Shown one piece after another: positions 1-8,400 of a stretch of 64,000 nucleotides of DNA (the stretch's first letter is position 1; every line of letters begins with the position of its first letter). Under the pieces are notes generated by a model, which was given only the letters and a program-made list of their open reading frames with translations, did not search any database and was not told the DNA's origin. A program made the position numbers and the translations under genes. This stretch comes from an uncultured Synergistales bacterium. GTDB lineage: Bacteria > Synergistota > Synergistia > Synergistales > Aminobacteriaceae. The stretch is taken from NCBI GenBank assembly GCA_905233565.1, contig CAJOCL010000013.1:1-64000 (forward strand), read 5' to 3'.

Positions 1-338
1 CAATAATACGCGGTAAATCCTACACTTGGACACCGAAAGTAACGGGCGGAACGTCTGCTTACACATGGACAATCAGCAAGGGAAAATTACCTGACGGCCT
101 GAGCATTAACGCAAGTACGGGCAAAATTACTGGTAAGCCCACTAAGGCAGGAACTTTCAACTTTACTGTTAAGGTTACGGACAAGAATAATGTTGCAGCC
201 ACAAAGGCGTTTACAGTGAAAGTAACGCAAACTACGCTTAATCTCACAGTTCCGACAACAATAATACGCGGTAAATCCTACACTTGGACACCGAAAGTAA
301 CGGGCGGAACGTCTGCTTACACATGGACAATCAGCAAA
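1..338 (+). repeat. 258-bp tandem repeat within Ig-like gene
   Basis: Bases 1-79 recur at 259-337 with one mismatch, and the rest of the unit is more diverged. The period is an exact multiple of three, so unit gain or loss by recombination keeps the frame and changes protein length. Confidence 0.8.
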
Positions 339-938
339 GGTTCACTGCCAACGGGAATGAAGATTAACGCCTCAACCGGTAAGATTACAGGCAAACCCAC
401 TAAAACCGGCAAATTCTCATTCACTGTCAAGGTCAAAGACAAGAACAATATTGCAGCCACAAAGGTATTCACAGTAAAAGTAACTGAATCAGCCTCAACA
501 ACAGCTCAGACTTTACAGACTAAGAACTCAGCGCAGCTTGAGACAGGTACATCAAGCATTAACAGTCTGAAATCCTCAACCCCCGAAACTCTTCAGACTG
601 AAGAACTCACAGGTGTTCAGGGCAACGGAGCTATAAATCTTGCGGCAACTCTGAACGTTTCAAGCGATGATGTTGTTGAAGCCTATGAAGGCAAGGATAG
701 TGATCTTGTTAAAGTCAAGGCAGGTAAAGACTTAACTTTTATTGTCGGCGATTGGGGCGTTGATGTATCAAACGTTACCGTATACGTCAATGAAAACGCT
801 CTTGAAGGCATAACGCTTGAAGATAACAAATTCACTTTACCGCCCGAAATCGTACACGATGACTTCAAAGTAAGCGTCAAAGCTCAAAGCGGGAACGGCA
901 AACTCGAATCTGAAGAAGTCTACGTAATTTCCGAATAA
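1..938 (+). CDS. Ig-like repeat surface protein, C-terminal fragment
   Basis: The reading frame is open from the first base of the window (codons start at base 3), so this is the 3' end of a larger gene. It encodes almost two Ig-like repeats of the putative-Ig (He_PIG) type, each with a Gly-Lys-Ser-Tyr-Thr-Trp start, a Leu-Pro-(Asp/Thr)-Gly turn and an Ile-Thr-Gly-Lys-Pro-Thr motif. A Ser/Thr-rich linker and a C-terminal beta-rich domain of about 110 residues follow. The repeat period is 258 bases (86 codons), and the first 79 bases of the two copies are almost identical. The same repeats and C-terminal domain occur in the inverted gene at 5490-8912, so the two are paralogues. It is probably an exported adhesin-like protein; the signal peptide would lie outside the window. 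A start at 216 is only an internal GTG or ATG and is not the true start. Confidence 0.8.
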   Translation, partial: IIRGKSYTWTPKVTGGTSAYTWTISKGKLPDGLSINASTGKITGKPTKAGTFNFTVKVTDKNNVAATKAFTVKVTQTTLNLTVPTTIIRGKSYTWTPKVTGGTSAYTWTISKGSLPTGMKINASTGKITGKPTKTGKFSFTVKVKDKNNIAATKVFTVKVTESASTTAQTLQTKNSAQLETGTSSINSLKSSTPETLQTEELTGVQGNGAINLAATLNVSSDDVVEAYEGKDSDLVKVKAGKDLTFIVGDWGVDVSNVTVYVNENALEGITLEDNKFTLPPEIVHDDFKVSVKAQSGNGKLESEEVYVISE

Positions 939-966
939 ATTTACGAATAACAGGATAATAAACATA

Positions 967-1006
967 AATTCCTCTGGTCTCAATCGGTCGGAGGAATTTT
1001 TTTTCG
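967..1006 (+). terminator. Rho-independent terminator after Ig-like gene
   Basis: An inverted repeat (AATTCCTC and GAGGAATT arms around a 16-base loop) is followed by a run of eight Ts. It lies 30 bases after the stop codon of the Ig-like gene. Confidence 0.75.
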
Positions 1007-1081
1007 GCTTTCTTTACGATGTTATAATTTACACTGAATTTTTTATTTTGAAAAATTTTATATGAAAGGAAGATTTTAACT

Positions 1082-2341
1082 TTGGAATTATTTACCGAAC
1101 TTCGTTCGCTCTATTCTACAAACAGAGAAAGACCGTATGTAATCAGAATTAGGATTCGTATGCGAGACCTTATCGATCCTGATGTCCTCCGTCATTCTGT
1201 AGATATTACAATGCAGCGTTATCCGTATTTCTGCGTTGAGCTGCAGAAAAAAGAACAGTATATCTTCACTGAAAACCATCGGCAGATCGTTATCACTAAT
1301 TCTCTTCAAGGTGTAGAGTTAAATTCAGAAGCCTCAAATTATCATATGATTTCTTTTTCCTGGCAGGACAACTGGATTATTCTAGATATTTTTCATGGCC
1401 TCACCGACGGAACAGGAGCTTATGAACTTATCAGAACACTTATGTATTATTATTGTTCAGAAAGGTATAACGTTAAACTTAAAAGAGACGGAATCCGTCT
1501 GGCAGGAGATTTTATATCAAATGAAGAGTGGATCGATCCTGTCCTTGAAGCCGACAATCTCCCCGTTCAAACTCAATATGAGCAGCCTGACGCGCTCAAC
1601 ATGATGAAAACAGCAGGCCTTACGGAATCAGAGACAGGCATTGTCTACAGCGTTTCACTCTCTGAACCTGATTTCATGAAATTTAATGTTGAAAACGGAG
1701 GCACACCCGGAACTATGGTTTCACTGTTTTTGAGCAGAGCCATCGCAAAACTTTTTCCGGACAATAAGAATCCAATCAGAATTACTTTATGTGTAAATCA
1801 GCGTAAAGCACTCAACACCCCTCTGGCTCATCATAGTTTAGTCGGCGGTGTCATGCTTGAATATAAAGATGAAATCCGTTCTTTGCCTTTGAACAAACAA
1901 GCAGCCGCTTACCGTGAGCTAGTTTCAGCTCAAACAAAGAAAGATGTTGTTTTAGCAGGGGTTGCCTCTCAAAAAAAGATTAATCAAACAATTCTCTCAA
2001 AAAAAACTGATCAGGAGAGAATAGGAATAGTTAATTATATTGAAAGTATCGCAAACCGTCTTTTAACCGCCGTTGTAAGTTATGTTGGCAAGGCAGATTA
2101 TAAAGAGGCTGAAAAATATATACGTGATTTCAGGCTTTGGACATTTAAGCCTGTTGACAGGATTCTTATAGAAATATCCGCTGTGAACGGCAAATTTAAC
2201 CTTGATTTCGTACAGCCTTTCAAAAGCCCAGTTTATCTCAATGCCTTTCTGAATGAACTTGACGAAAACGGGATCGAGTACGATTTGAAAGATGTTAATG
2301 ATTTGAAACTGCCTAATATTAATGTCGCGTGGAACGAATAA
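1082..2341 (+). CDS. Condensation-domain-like / alcohol acetyltransferase-family protein
   Basis: 419 residues in the CoA-dependent acyltransferase fold shared by NRPS condensation domains, PapA-type acyltransferases and alcohol acetyltransferases. The active-site motif is at residues 105-110 (His-Gly-Leu-Thr-Asp-Gly), which keeps the catalytic His and structural Asp-Gly of HHxxxDG; the first His is Phe. The length fits a stand-alone acyltransferase. No carrier protein, adenylation domain or ketosynthase gene is nearby, so donor and acceptor are unknown. The start is a TTG preceded by AAAGGAAG. The gene stands alone on the plus strand between two terminators and just before the ribosomal genes on the other strand. 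A lipid- or glycan-modifying role is possible but not shown. Confidence 0.65.
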   Translation: MELFTELRSLYSTNRERPYVIRIRIRMRDLIDPDVLRHSVDITMQRYPYFCVELQKKEQYIFTENHRQIVITNSLQGVELNSEASNYHMISFSWQDNWIILDIFHGLTDGTGAYELIRTLMYYYCSERYNVKLKRDGIRLAGDFISNEEWIDPVLEADNLPVQTQYEQPDALNMMKTAGLTESETGIVYSVSLSEPDFMKFNVENGGTPGTMVSLFLSRAIAKLFPDNKNPIRITLCVNQRKALNTPLAHHSLVGGVMLEYKDEIRSLPLNKQAAAYRELVSAQTKKDVVLAGVASQKKINQTILSKKTDQERIGIVNYIESIANRLLTAVVSYVGKADYKEAEKYIRDFRLWTFKPVDRILIEISAVNGKFNLDFVQPFKSPVYLNAFLNELDENGIEYDLKDVNDLKLPNINVAWNE

Positions 2342-2385
2342 ACTTTTTCATAACAGGATTGATTAGGCTGTCAAGATTTTAGCGT

Positions 2386-2419
2386 AAAAAAAAAAGACTG
2401 CCGAATATAGGCAGCCTTT
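2386..2419 (-). terminator. Terminator after rpsI
   Basis: On the minus strand the arms GGCTGCC and GGCAGTC (one G-T wobble) are followed by a run of about ten Ts. The plus-strand side also has a T run at about 2424-2430, so it may serve both convergent genes. Confidence 0.75.
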
Positions 2420-2436
2420 GTGATTTTTTTCTGAAA

Positions 2437-2832
2437 TTAACGCTTCGAGTACTGTCTCTTTCCTCTTGCGCCCTTCTGACCGAATTTTTTGCGTTCAACC
2501 ATTCTCGGATCTCTCGTTAAAAGTCCTTCTTTTTTAAGGGCTGACCTGTAATCGGGATTGAGCTTTATCAACGCCCTTGCAATTCCCAGCTTAACGGCTC
2601 CTGCCTGACCAGTAAGGCCGCCGCCCGATGCGTTCACGAATACATCGACGCGCCCTTCAACTCCTGCGGTCTTCAATGACTGGTAAACCTGAGACTGCCA
2701 CACCAAGCGCGGGAAATATTCCTCAACTTCGCGCCCGTTGATCTTTATTTCGCCTGAACCTGTGCAGATTCTCACGCGGGCTAATGCGTTCTTTCTGCGT
2801 CCTGTTCCCCATATATATTTGTCTTCTGCCAT
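2437..2832 (-). CDS. rpsI: 30S ribosomal protein S9
   Basis: 131 residues, the normal length for S9. The N-terminal Gly-Thr-Gly-Arg-Arg-Lys motif, the central Gly-Gly-Gly-Leu-Thr-Gly-Gln segment and the basic C-terminus ending Gln-Tyr-Ser-Lys-Arg (the tail that contacts P-site tRNA) are all present. It lies 20 bases after rplM in the usual rplM-rpsI operon and ends before a strong terminator. Confidence 0.97.
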   Translation of the reverse strand: MAEDKYIWGTGRRKNALARVRICTGSGEIKINGREVEEYFPRLVWQSQVYQSLKTAGVEGRVDVFVNASGGGLTGQAGAVKLGIARALIKLNPDYRSALKKEGLLTRDPRMVERKKFGQKGARGKRQYSKR

Positions 2833-2852
2833 TTTCGTTTATTCCTCCTGTC

Positions 2853-3284
2853 CTAAATCTCAAGCGTTATGGGATTCTGTGCCGTATGCGGATGTGATGA
2901 TCCTGCGTAAATTTTCAGCTTGCTGTCATATTTCAGCCTGTTACGCGGGAGCATTCCCTTTACGACGTGGCGGAATAACTCTGCCGGCTTGGCCTTAACT
3001 AAATCTCCCCATGTCCGCGACTTGTAACCGCCCGGATGCCCTGAGTGATAGTGCCATGTTGACTGTGAGGCTTTATGTCCTGTCAGTTTAACTTTTTCAG
3101 CGTTGATTACGATTACATAATCGCCAGTATCAACGTTAGGCGTATATGTGGGCTTGTTTTTGCCCGTCAGTATACGCGAAATAACTGCCGCAAGCCGTCC
3201 GATTGAGCGGTCAGATGCGTCAATAACATACCATTTTCTTTCAACCTGGCCTGGTTTGGCCAAGTATGAACTGCTGCCTGTCAT
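2853..3284 (-). CDS. rplM: 50S ribosomal protein L13
   Basis: 143 residues matching L13: the Trp-Tyr-Val-Ile-Asp-Ala core near the N-terminus, the Thr-Tyr-Thr-Pro segment, the Ala-Glu-Lys-Val-Lys-Leu-Thr-Gly stretch and the Gly-Met-Leu-Pro-(x)n-Leu-Lys-Tyr motif near the C-terminus. It is the first gene of rplM-rpsI. The ATG is preceded by an AGGAAGGA ribosome binding site. The N-terminus has a few more residues than the E. coli protein. Confidence 0.96.
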   Translation of the reverse strand: MTGSSSYLAKPGQVERKWYVIDASDRSIGRLAAVISRILTGKNKPTYTPNVDTGDYVIVINAEKVKLTGHKASQSTWHYHSGHPGGYKSRTWGDLVKAKPAELFRHVVKGMLPRNRLKYDSKLKIYAGSSHPHTAQNPITLEI

Positions 3285-3306
3285 GATGATAATTTATCCT
3301 TCCTGC

Positions 3307-3340
3307 AAAAAATATTATTGCGGACGGGGGCTTGCCCGCA
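3307..3340 (-). terminator. Terminator after nicotinate phosphoribosyltransferase
   Basis: On the minus strand a GC-rich hairpin (TGCGG and CCGCA arms, with further inner pairs) is followed by a T-rich run. It separates the phosphoribosyltransferase gene from rplM. Confidence 0.6.
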
Positions 3341-3347
3341 TGAATTA

Positions 3348-4376
3348 CTATTTTACCGTAACAAGCCTCTTATTTTCAAGAATGCCGGGTAATCTTCCTC
3401 TTTTTGCTACGGGTTTTCCTGCAACTTCCTTCAAATCCATAGTCATATCCATAGGGACAGCGTGGGCGATATAGCTCCCGACACCGAAAATGTCTGCTCC
3501 TGCTTCAGAGAGAGTCTTTATTCTTTCGGGATTAAGACCGCCTGAAACTACGATTTTTACGCGTTCAAAGCCTTCATGATTAAGACGGTAACGCATTTCT
3601 TTTACAAGTTCGGCCGTAACTCCTCCCCTTTCACCCGGAGTGTCGAGCCTTACAGCCCCTAACCTGTCCCCCATAGCATGGGCAAGCCTGAGAGCCTCTT
3701 CGCATTCGTCATGGAAAGTATCAACTAAAAATGTCCGTCCAACTTCAGGGGGCATTGCTGAATCGTATGCTTCTGCGAGCTTCAGAGTATCGCCCATGAT
3801 TAAGACTGCAGCATGAGGAACAGTTCCCGAAGGTTCACGGCCGCATAATTTTGCGCCGAGAATGCAACTTGCAGCCGAACAGCCTCCGAACTTTACGGCC
3901 ATGCTTTCCATTACGGGAGCGATTGCCGGGTGAAGGTGCCTTGCGCCGAAAACCAGAACGGGCTTTTCCCCCGCAGCTTCAACGCATTCACGCGCAGCAG
4001 TTGCCCAAGCGCATGAACTTGAAAGAATGCCGAGCAAATTAGTTTCATGAAATCCAAATGCACCGTACGGGCCGCGTATTCTCATTACAACTTCTTTGGG
4101 TGAAAAGTATTCGCCTTCTTTGAGGGCTTCGATTTTTACGGGGGCATCTTTTAACAGTTCGAGGACTTCGGCAAGACCTGCGAACATTCCTGTTGTTCTT
4201 GTGAATATTTCCGCCGTAACTTCAGTGTCAAGCATATTCACTGATGACAAGACATCACGGGTATTAATGAAATATATATCCGTAGTGGCTCCTGATTTTA
4301 TTTCATCATGAGAGGCACTGTAGAGGCGTTCAGGATTAACCTTCAGGGCTGTAACATCTCTGAGGGAATTTAACAC
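3348..4376 (-). CDS. Nicotinate phosphoribosyltransferase family protein
   Basis: 342 residues. It resembles the short archaeal/bacterial branch of nicotinate phosphoribosyltransferases, which make nicotinate mononucleotide from nicotinate and PRPP for NAD salvage. Seen: an early Thr-Asp-Ile-Tyr-Phe segment, a His-(x)n-Pro-Ala-Ile-Ala region, Leu-Val-Asp-Thr-Phe-His-Asp-Glu, Val-Arg-Leu-Asp-(Thr/Ser) and a C-terminal Val-Ser-Gly-Gly-Leu-Asn phosphate-binding strand with Gly-Val-Gly-Ser-Tyr. The start is GTG, seven bases after AAGGAGAA. It is probably cytoplasmic. A related quinolinate-type enzyme is less likely because of the order of these motifs. Confidence 0.85.
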   Translation of the reverse strand: MLNSLRDVTALKVNPERLYSASHDEIKSGATTDIYFINTRDVLSSVNMLDTEVTAEIFTRTTGMFAGLAEVLELLKDAPVKIEALKEGEYFSPKEVVMRIRGPYGAFGFHETNLLGILSSSCAWATAARECVEAAGEKPVLVFGARHLHPAIAPVMESMAVKFGGCSAASCILGAKLCGREPSGTVPHAAVLIMGDTLKLAEAYDSAMPPEVGRTFLVDTFHDECEEALRLAHAMGDRLGAVRLDTPGERGGVTAELVKEMRYRLNHEGFERVKIVVSGGLNPERIKTLSEAGADIFGVGSYIAHAVPMDMTMDLKEVAGKPVAKRGRLPGILENKRLVTVK

Positions 4377-4401
4377 TGTGAACTTCTCCTTTTCTCCGTA
4401 A

Positions 4402-4623
4402 TTAATTCAGGAAGACGATAAAGAATGAAGTTACCATGAAGATAACCGAGAGTACTATAGTAATTTTTGTGAGGCCTGTGAATCTCTGCCACTGTCCTGC
4501 ATCTGCCTGAGTGCCTCCGCCGAATACTCCCGAAAAGCCTCCCTGTTTCCTATGCTGAATGAGAACTGCAAAAATCAGCATTACTGAGACGACAATATGA
4601 ATTACTGCCAATATTGCACGCAT
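4402..4623 (-). CDS. secG: Preprotein translocase subunit SecG
   Basis: 73 residues with two hydrophobic helices separated by a Gly-rich loop (Gly-Gly-Phe-Ser-Gly-Val-Phe-Gly-Gly-Gly), the SecG pattern. It is the small accessory subunit of SecYEG in the inner membrane. The open frame runs further upstream, but the chosen ATG has AGGAGGAAT just before it and gives the family's usual length. The upstream extension lacks a binding site and would add 89 unrelated residues. Confidence 0.9.
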   Translation of the reverse strand: MRAILAVIHIVVSVMLIFAVLIQHRKQGGFSGVFGGGTQADAGQWQRFTGLTKITIVLSVIFMVTSFFIVFLN

Positions 4624-4768
4624 AAAGAAAATTCCTCCTGTTTCGTTATTATCTCTGCTGCTGTTGAGCAGATGATGAATTTCAATGTGTATTATAATGT
4701 ATTCAGCGGAAAAAATGGCAGATTTAAGATAAGAATTTAAGATAAGATAAGAAAGGAGACGGAGATTT

Positions 4769-5416
4769 TTGGCGGCAACAATTGCAGTTATATTAGCTCT
4801 TATTGTTTCAATAACGATAAATGTCATGTTAATAATGAGACGGAAAGTCAGCCATAACAGGTCAGTACGGACTACGATATTATCAGGCATTCAGAACGTG
4901 AGTGAACTTGCAACAATACGCGAACGCTTTCAATCAATCGTATCATTCTCAGACGGAATTAAAATACCCGGCCTTAACGTGAATATACCCGGAACGACAA
5001 GAAAATTCATGTTGAAATATGACGGCACGATAGTATGCGGATGTGATTTGTCAAAGGCTCAAATTTCAGAAAGGTTTGACGTAAACAGGGTAAGAATAAC
5101 GCTGCCCCACAGCAGAATAACGGACATATACGCAGATGTTCACAGCTTTGAAGTGTACGATCAGCATGCGGGAATATTTACGAGCGTTAAACTTGAGGAT
5201 CAGAACAGGGAAGTTGAAGCGGATCTTGCGAAAGTAAAGGCTCATGAACTGGAAGGCGGAATACTCGCGCATTCGGACGAGAACGTCAGGAAAATATTAA
5301 CGTCAGTTGTATCATCAACGGGAATGGAAGCGGAGATAATTTTCACGGAGAGCGAAACGCCTGAACTTTCAGGGAATAATGCAACACTTCAGCTTGAGGC
5401 AGTAAGCGCAGAATAA
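4769..5416 (+). CDS. DUF4230-like membrane-anchored protein
   Basis: 215 residues: one N-terminal membrane helix (about residues 3-22), then a globular region outside the cytoplasm of the DUF4230 type, with a repeated beta pattern containing Asp-Gly-Ile-Lys-Ile-Pro-Gly and Tyr-Asp-Gly-Thr-Ile-Val-Cys-Gly-Cys-Asp. The C-terminal half is helical and acidic. Function is unknown. The start is TTG after AAAGGAGACGG. It is transcribed divergently from secG and converges on the large repeat protein gene. Confidence 0.6.
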   Translation: MAATIAVILALIVSITINVMLIMRRKVSHNRSVRTTILSGIQNVSELATIRERFQSIVSFSDGIKIPGLNVNIPGTTRKFMLKYDGTIVCGCDLSKAQISERFDVNRVRITLPHSRITDIYADVHSFEVYDQHAGIFTSVKLEDQNREVEADLAKVKAHELEGGILAHSDENVRKILTSVVSSTGMEAEIIFTESETPELSGNNATLQLEAVSAE

Positions 5417-5439
5417 TAAAATCCCATAAAAAATAACGT

Positions 5440-5482
5440 AAAAAAATTCCCCCTGCTGAAAAGACAGAGGGAATTAATTTTT
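5440..5482. terminator. Bidirectional terminator between convergent genes
   Basis: The arms 5445-5455 and 5465-5475 (AATTCCCCCTG and CAGAGGGAATT, one mismatch) are flanked by an A run on the left and a T run on the right. It can stop transcription from both sides. Confidence 0.75.
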
Positions 5483-5489
5483 CTGCGAG

Positions 5490-8400
5490 TTATTCGGATA
5501 TGATGTAGATTTCTTCGGATTCAAGTTCGATGCTGCCGCTTACGGCTTTAACACAGACTTTGAAGTCGCCGTAAACTATTTCAGCAGGAAGAGTGAAACT
5601 GCTGTCTTCAACTTTTACGCTTTCAACGGCTTTGTCATCAACATAAACAGTAATTAATGATACATCAACGCCCCAATCGCCGACAATAAAGGTTAAGACT
5701 TTACCCGCCTTGACTTTAACAAGATCGCTGTCCTTGCCTTCATAGGCTTCAACAACATCATCGCTTGAAACGTTCAGAGTTGCAACAAGATTTATTGTCC
5801 CGTTGCCCTGAATGCTTGTAAGTTCTTCAGTCTGAAGGGTTACGGGGATTGAGGATTTAAGACCGTTAATGCTTGTATCTGTTTCAAACTGCGTTGTAGT
5901 TTTAGACTTTACGGTCTGAGTTGTTGTTGAGGCTGATTCAGTTACTTTGACGGTGAATGCCTTAGTGGCTGCAATGTTGTTCTTGTCCTTAGCTTTCAAG
6001 GTGAATGAGAATTTGCCGGTTTTAGTGGGCTTGCCCGTGATTTTGCCTGTACTTGCGTTAATCTTCATTCCCGTTGGCAGTGAACCTTTGCTGATTGTCC
6101 ATGTGTAAGCCGATGTTCCTCCAGTTGCCTTTAGTGTCCAAGTGTAAGACTTTCCGCGTACTATTGTCGCAGGAATCAAAGCAGTAATTGTAGTCTGTGT
6201 TACTTTGACAGTAAACGCCTTAGTGGCTGCAACATTGTTCTTGTCAGTAACTTTTACGGTAAATTTGAAAGTTCCTGCCTTAGTGGGCTTGCCTGTAATT
6301 TTGCCCGTACTTGCGTTAATGCTCAGGCCGTCAGGTAATTTTCCCTTGCTGATTGTCCACTTATAAGACGATGTTCCGCCCGAAACTTTCGGTGTACAGG
6401 TGTAGGATTTACCGCGTATTATTGTTGCCGGAACTGTAAGATTAAGCGTAGTTTGAGTTACCTTGACGGTGAATGCCTTTGTAGCCGTGTAGCCGTTATT
6501 GTCTTTTAGTTGAACCGTAAACGTGAATATCCCGGCTTTTGTCGGCTTCCCGGTAATTTTGCCCGTACTTTTTGTAAGTTTTAGGCCATCGGGCAATTTT
6601 CCATCGCTAACCGTCCAAGTGTAAGGAGTTTTTCCCTTTTTCCCTGAAAGCTGAACGCTGTATGACACGCCCCTGATTGTATTAGAGAGGGTTTTTGTGC
6701 TTATTACGGCAGAACTTACTTTGACATTTTCATCACACAAAACTTTTACTACATTAGGGCAGTTACCGACATCGAGTGCTTTTATTTTGTTAATGCTGCA
6801 ATCAAGCTCTCTTAAAGCGGTATTTTTGCTAACATCAAGTTTTGTAAGTTTGTTTAATGAACAGTTCAGATACGTTAAAGCCGTGTTCTTGTTCAAATCA
6901 AGCGAGGTAAGCAGATTCTCAGAGCAGTCAAATTCCTGCAGCTTTGTGCATTTGCTGACATCAAGCGTCTTCAGCTTATTTCCGGCACAGTACAGAATTT
7001 TTAAGGCAGTGTTCCCGCTCACATCAAGCATTGTCAACTCATTGCCGTAACAGAACAGCCACGTTAATTTCGTATTTTTCCTCAAATCAAGTTTAGTCAG
7101 CTTGTTTAAGGAGCAGTCCAGCGTTGTTAAGGCCGTGAAAAATTCAACGCCCGTTAAGTCTGCTGCGCTACCTGAACCGAGATAAATGCTCTTAACATTT
7201 GCCGCTTCCTTTTTGCTCAGTAATCCGTCTCCGTTCGTGTCGCATTTCTCAAGTACATAATTCCTGAACGTTTTATCAGGAAATGTCTTCTCATTAATCG
7301 GCACAACACCGTCAAAATCCGAATTAGCGGCTACTTTGATCATGAACTGCCTTGCGTCACTGTTGCCGTTAGCGTCAGTTACCTTCAGCGTGAAAATTGC
7401 ATATTGACCGCCGAATTTAGGAGTTCCCGTGAGACGTGCATATTTTCCCATTGTATTATCATCTGAACTTATCCCCTTTTTGCTGTCCGAAAAGCTCAGA
7501 GTAAGACCCTCAGGAATAATTTTATTTATCACGCTCCACGTGTAAGGTGCTTTACCCTTCAATGCAATTACAAAGCCTGAAAATGATTTTCCCTCTTTAG
7601 CGTCAGCGAAATCACCGCTTATTACCGGGATAGTGTACGGAGCTTTGACATTTTTTGAGCCTCCCGGCAGTCCTCCAGGAACGCTTATTGAAAATTTTTG
7701 CAGTAACGTTCTTCCGTCAGCATCAACAACTTTCAGGATAAATTCATTTTCTGCATATGCTCCGTTCTCAATTAGCGTGCCTTGAAATTGAAGCCAATCC
7801 GTTCGATTTTCCCCGTACCAGTTTACTGTACTCATGCTTATACCTTCAGGAAGACTTCCGGCTATAATTGATGACTCATACGGTGAACGTCCCCCCTTGA
7901 TATATACAGTTTCATAATAACCGTAATATTTTTCGCTCCTCCATTCAGGTGCAAGGGTTACATCAGGCAAATCACCGTCTATATACAAATTATGGCTGAT
8001 TTTATCGCCGTTTACCTTGAGCGTTAAATCTTTTTCTGCCGTTTTCCCTTTCCCGTCAATAACAGAAAGAGTAAAGTTATACGTATCAGGAGATACAGGA
8101 GTTCCGATTATCCTCACACTGTTTACTCCGTTACCCGTAACATCAAGCGACATTCCGGGCGGAATAAATCCCTTTGATATTCGCCATATGTACGGAGCAG
8201 CCCCCTCTTCTGCCGAGAACCTTGCACCATAAGGACTGCAATATTCACTGCCTACACTGCCTTCTCCCGGAATCCAGCCTGAAATACTCAGCGGAGTATA
8301 AGCAACTTTCATTGTTACCTGTTCTTCGCCTGTCCTGCCGTTTGAATCCGTAACTTTGAGGCTGAAGGTGTAAATTCCTTCTTCTTTCGTAAGTTTCCCG

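Noticed and set aside
4624-4890. Longer N-terminus for secG
   Set aside because: It adds 89 residues without family match and ignores the AGGAGGAAT site next to the shorter start.
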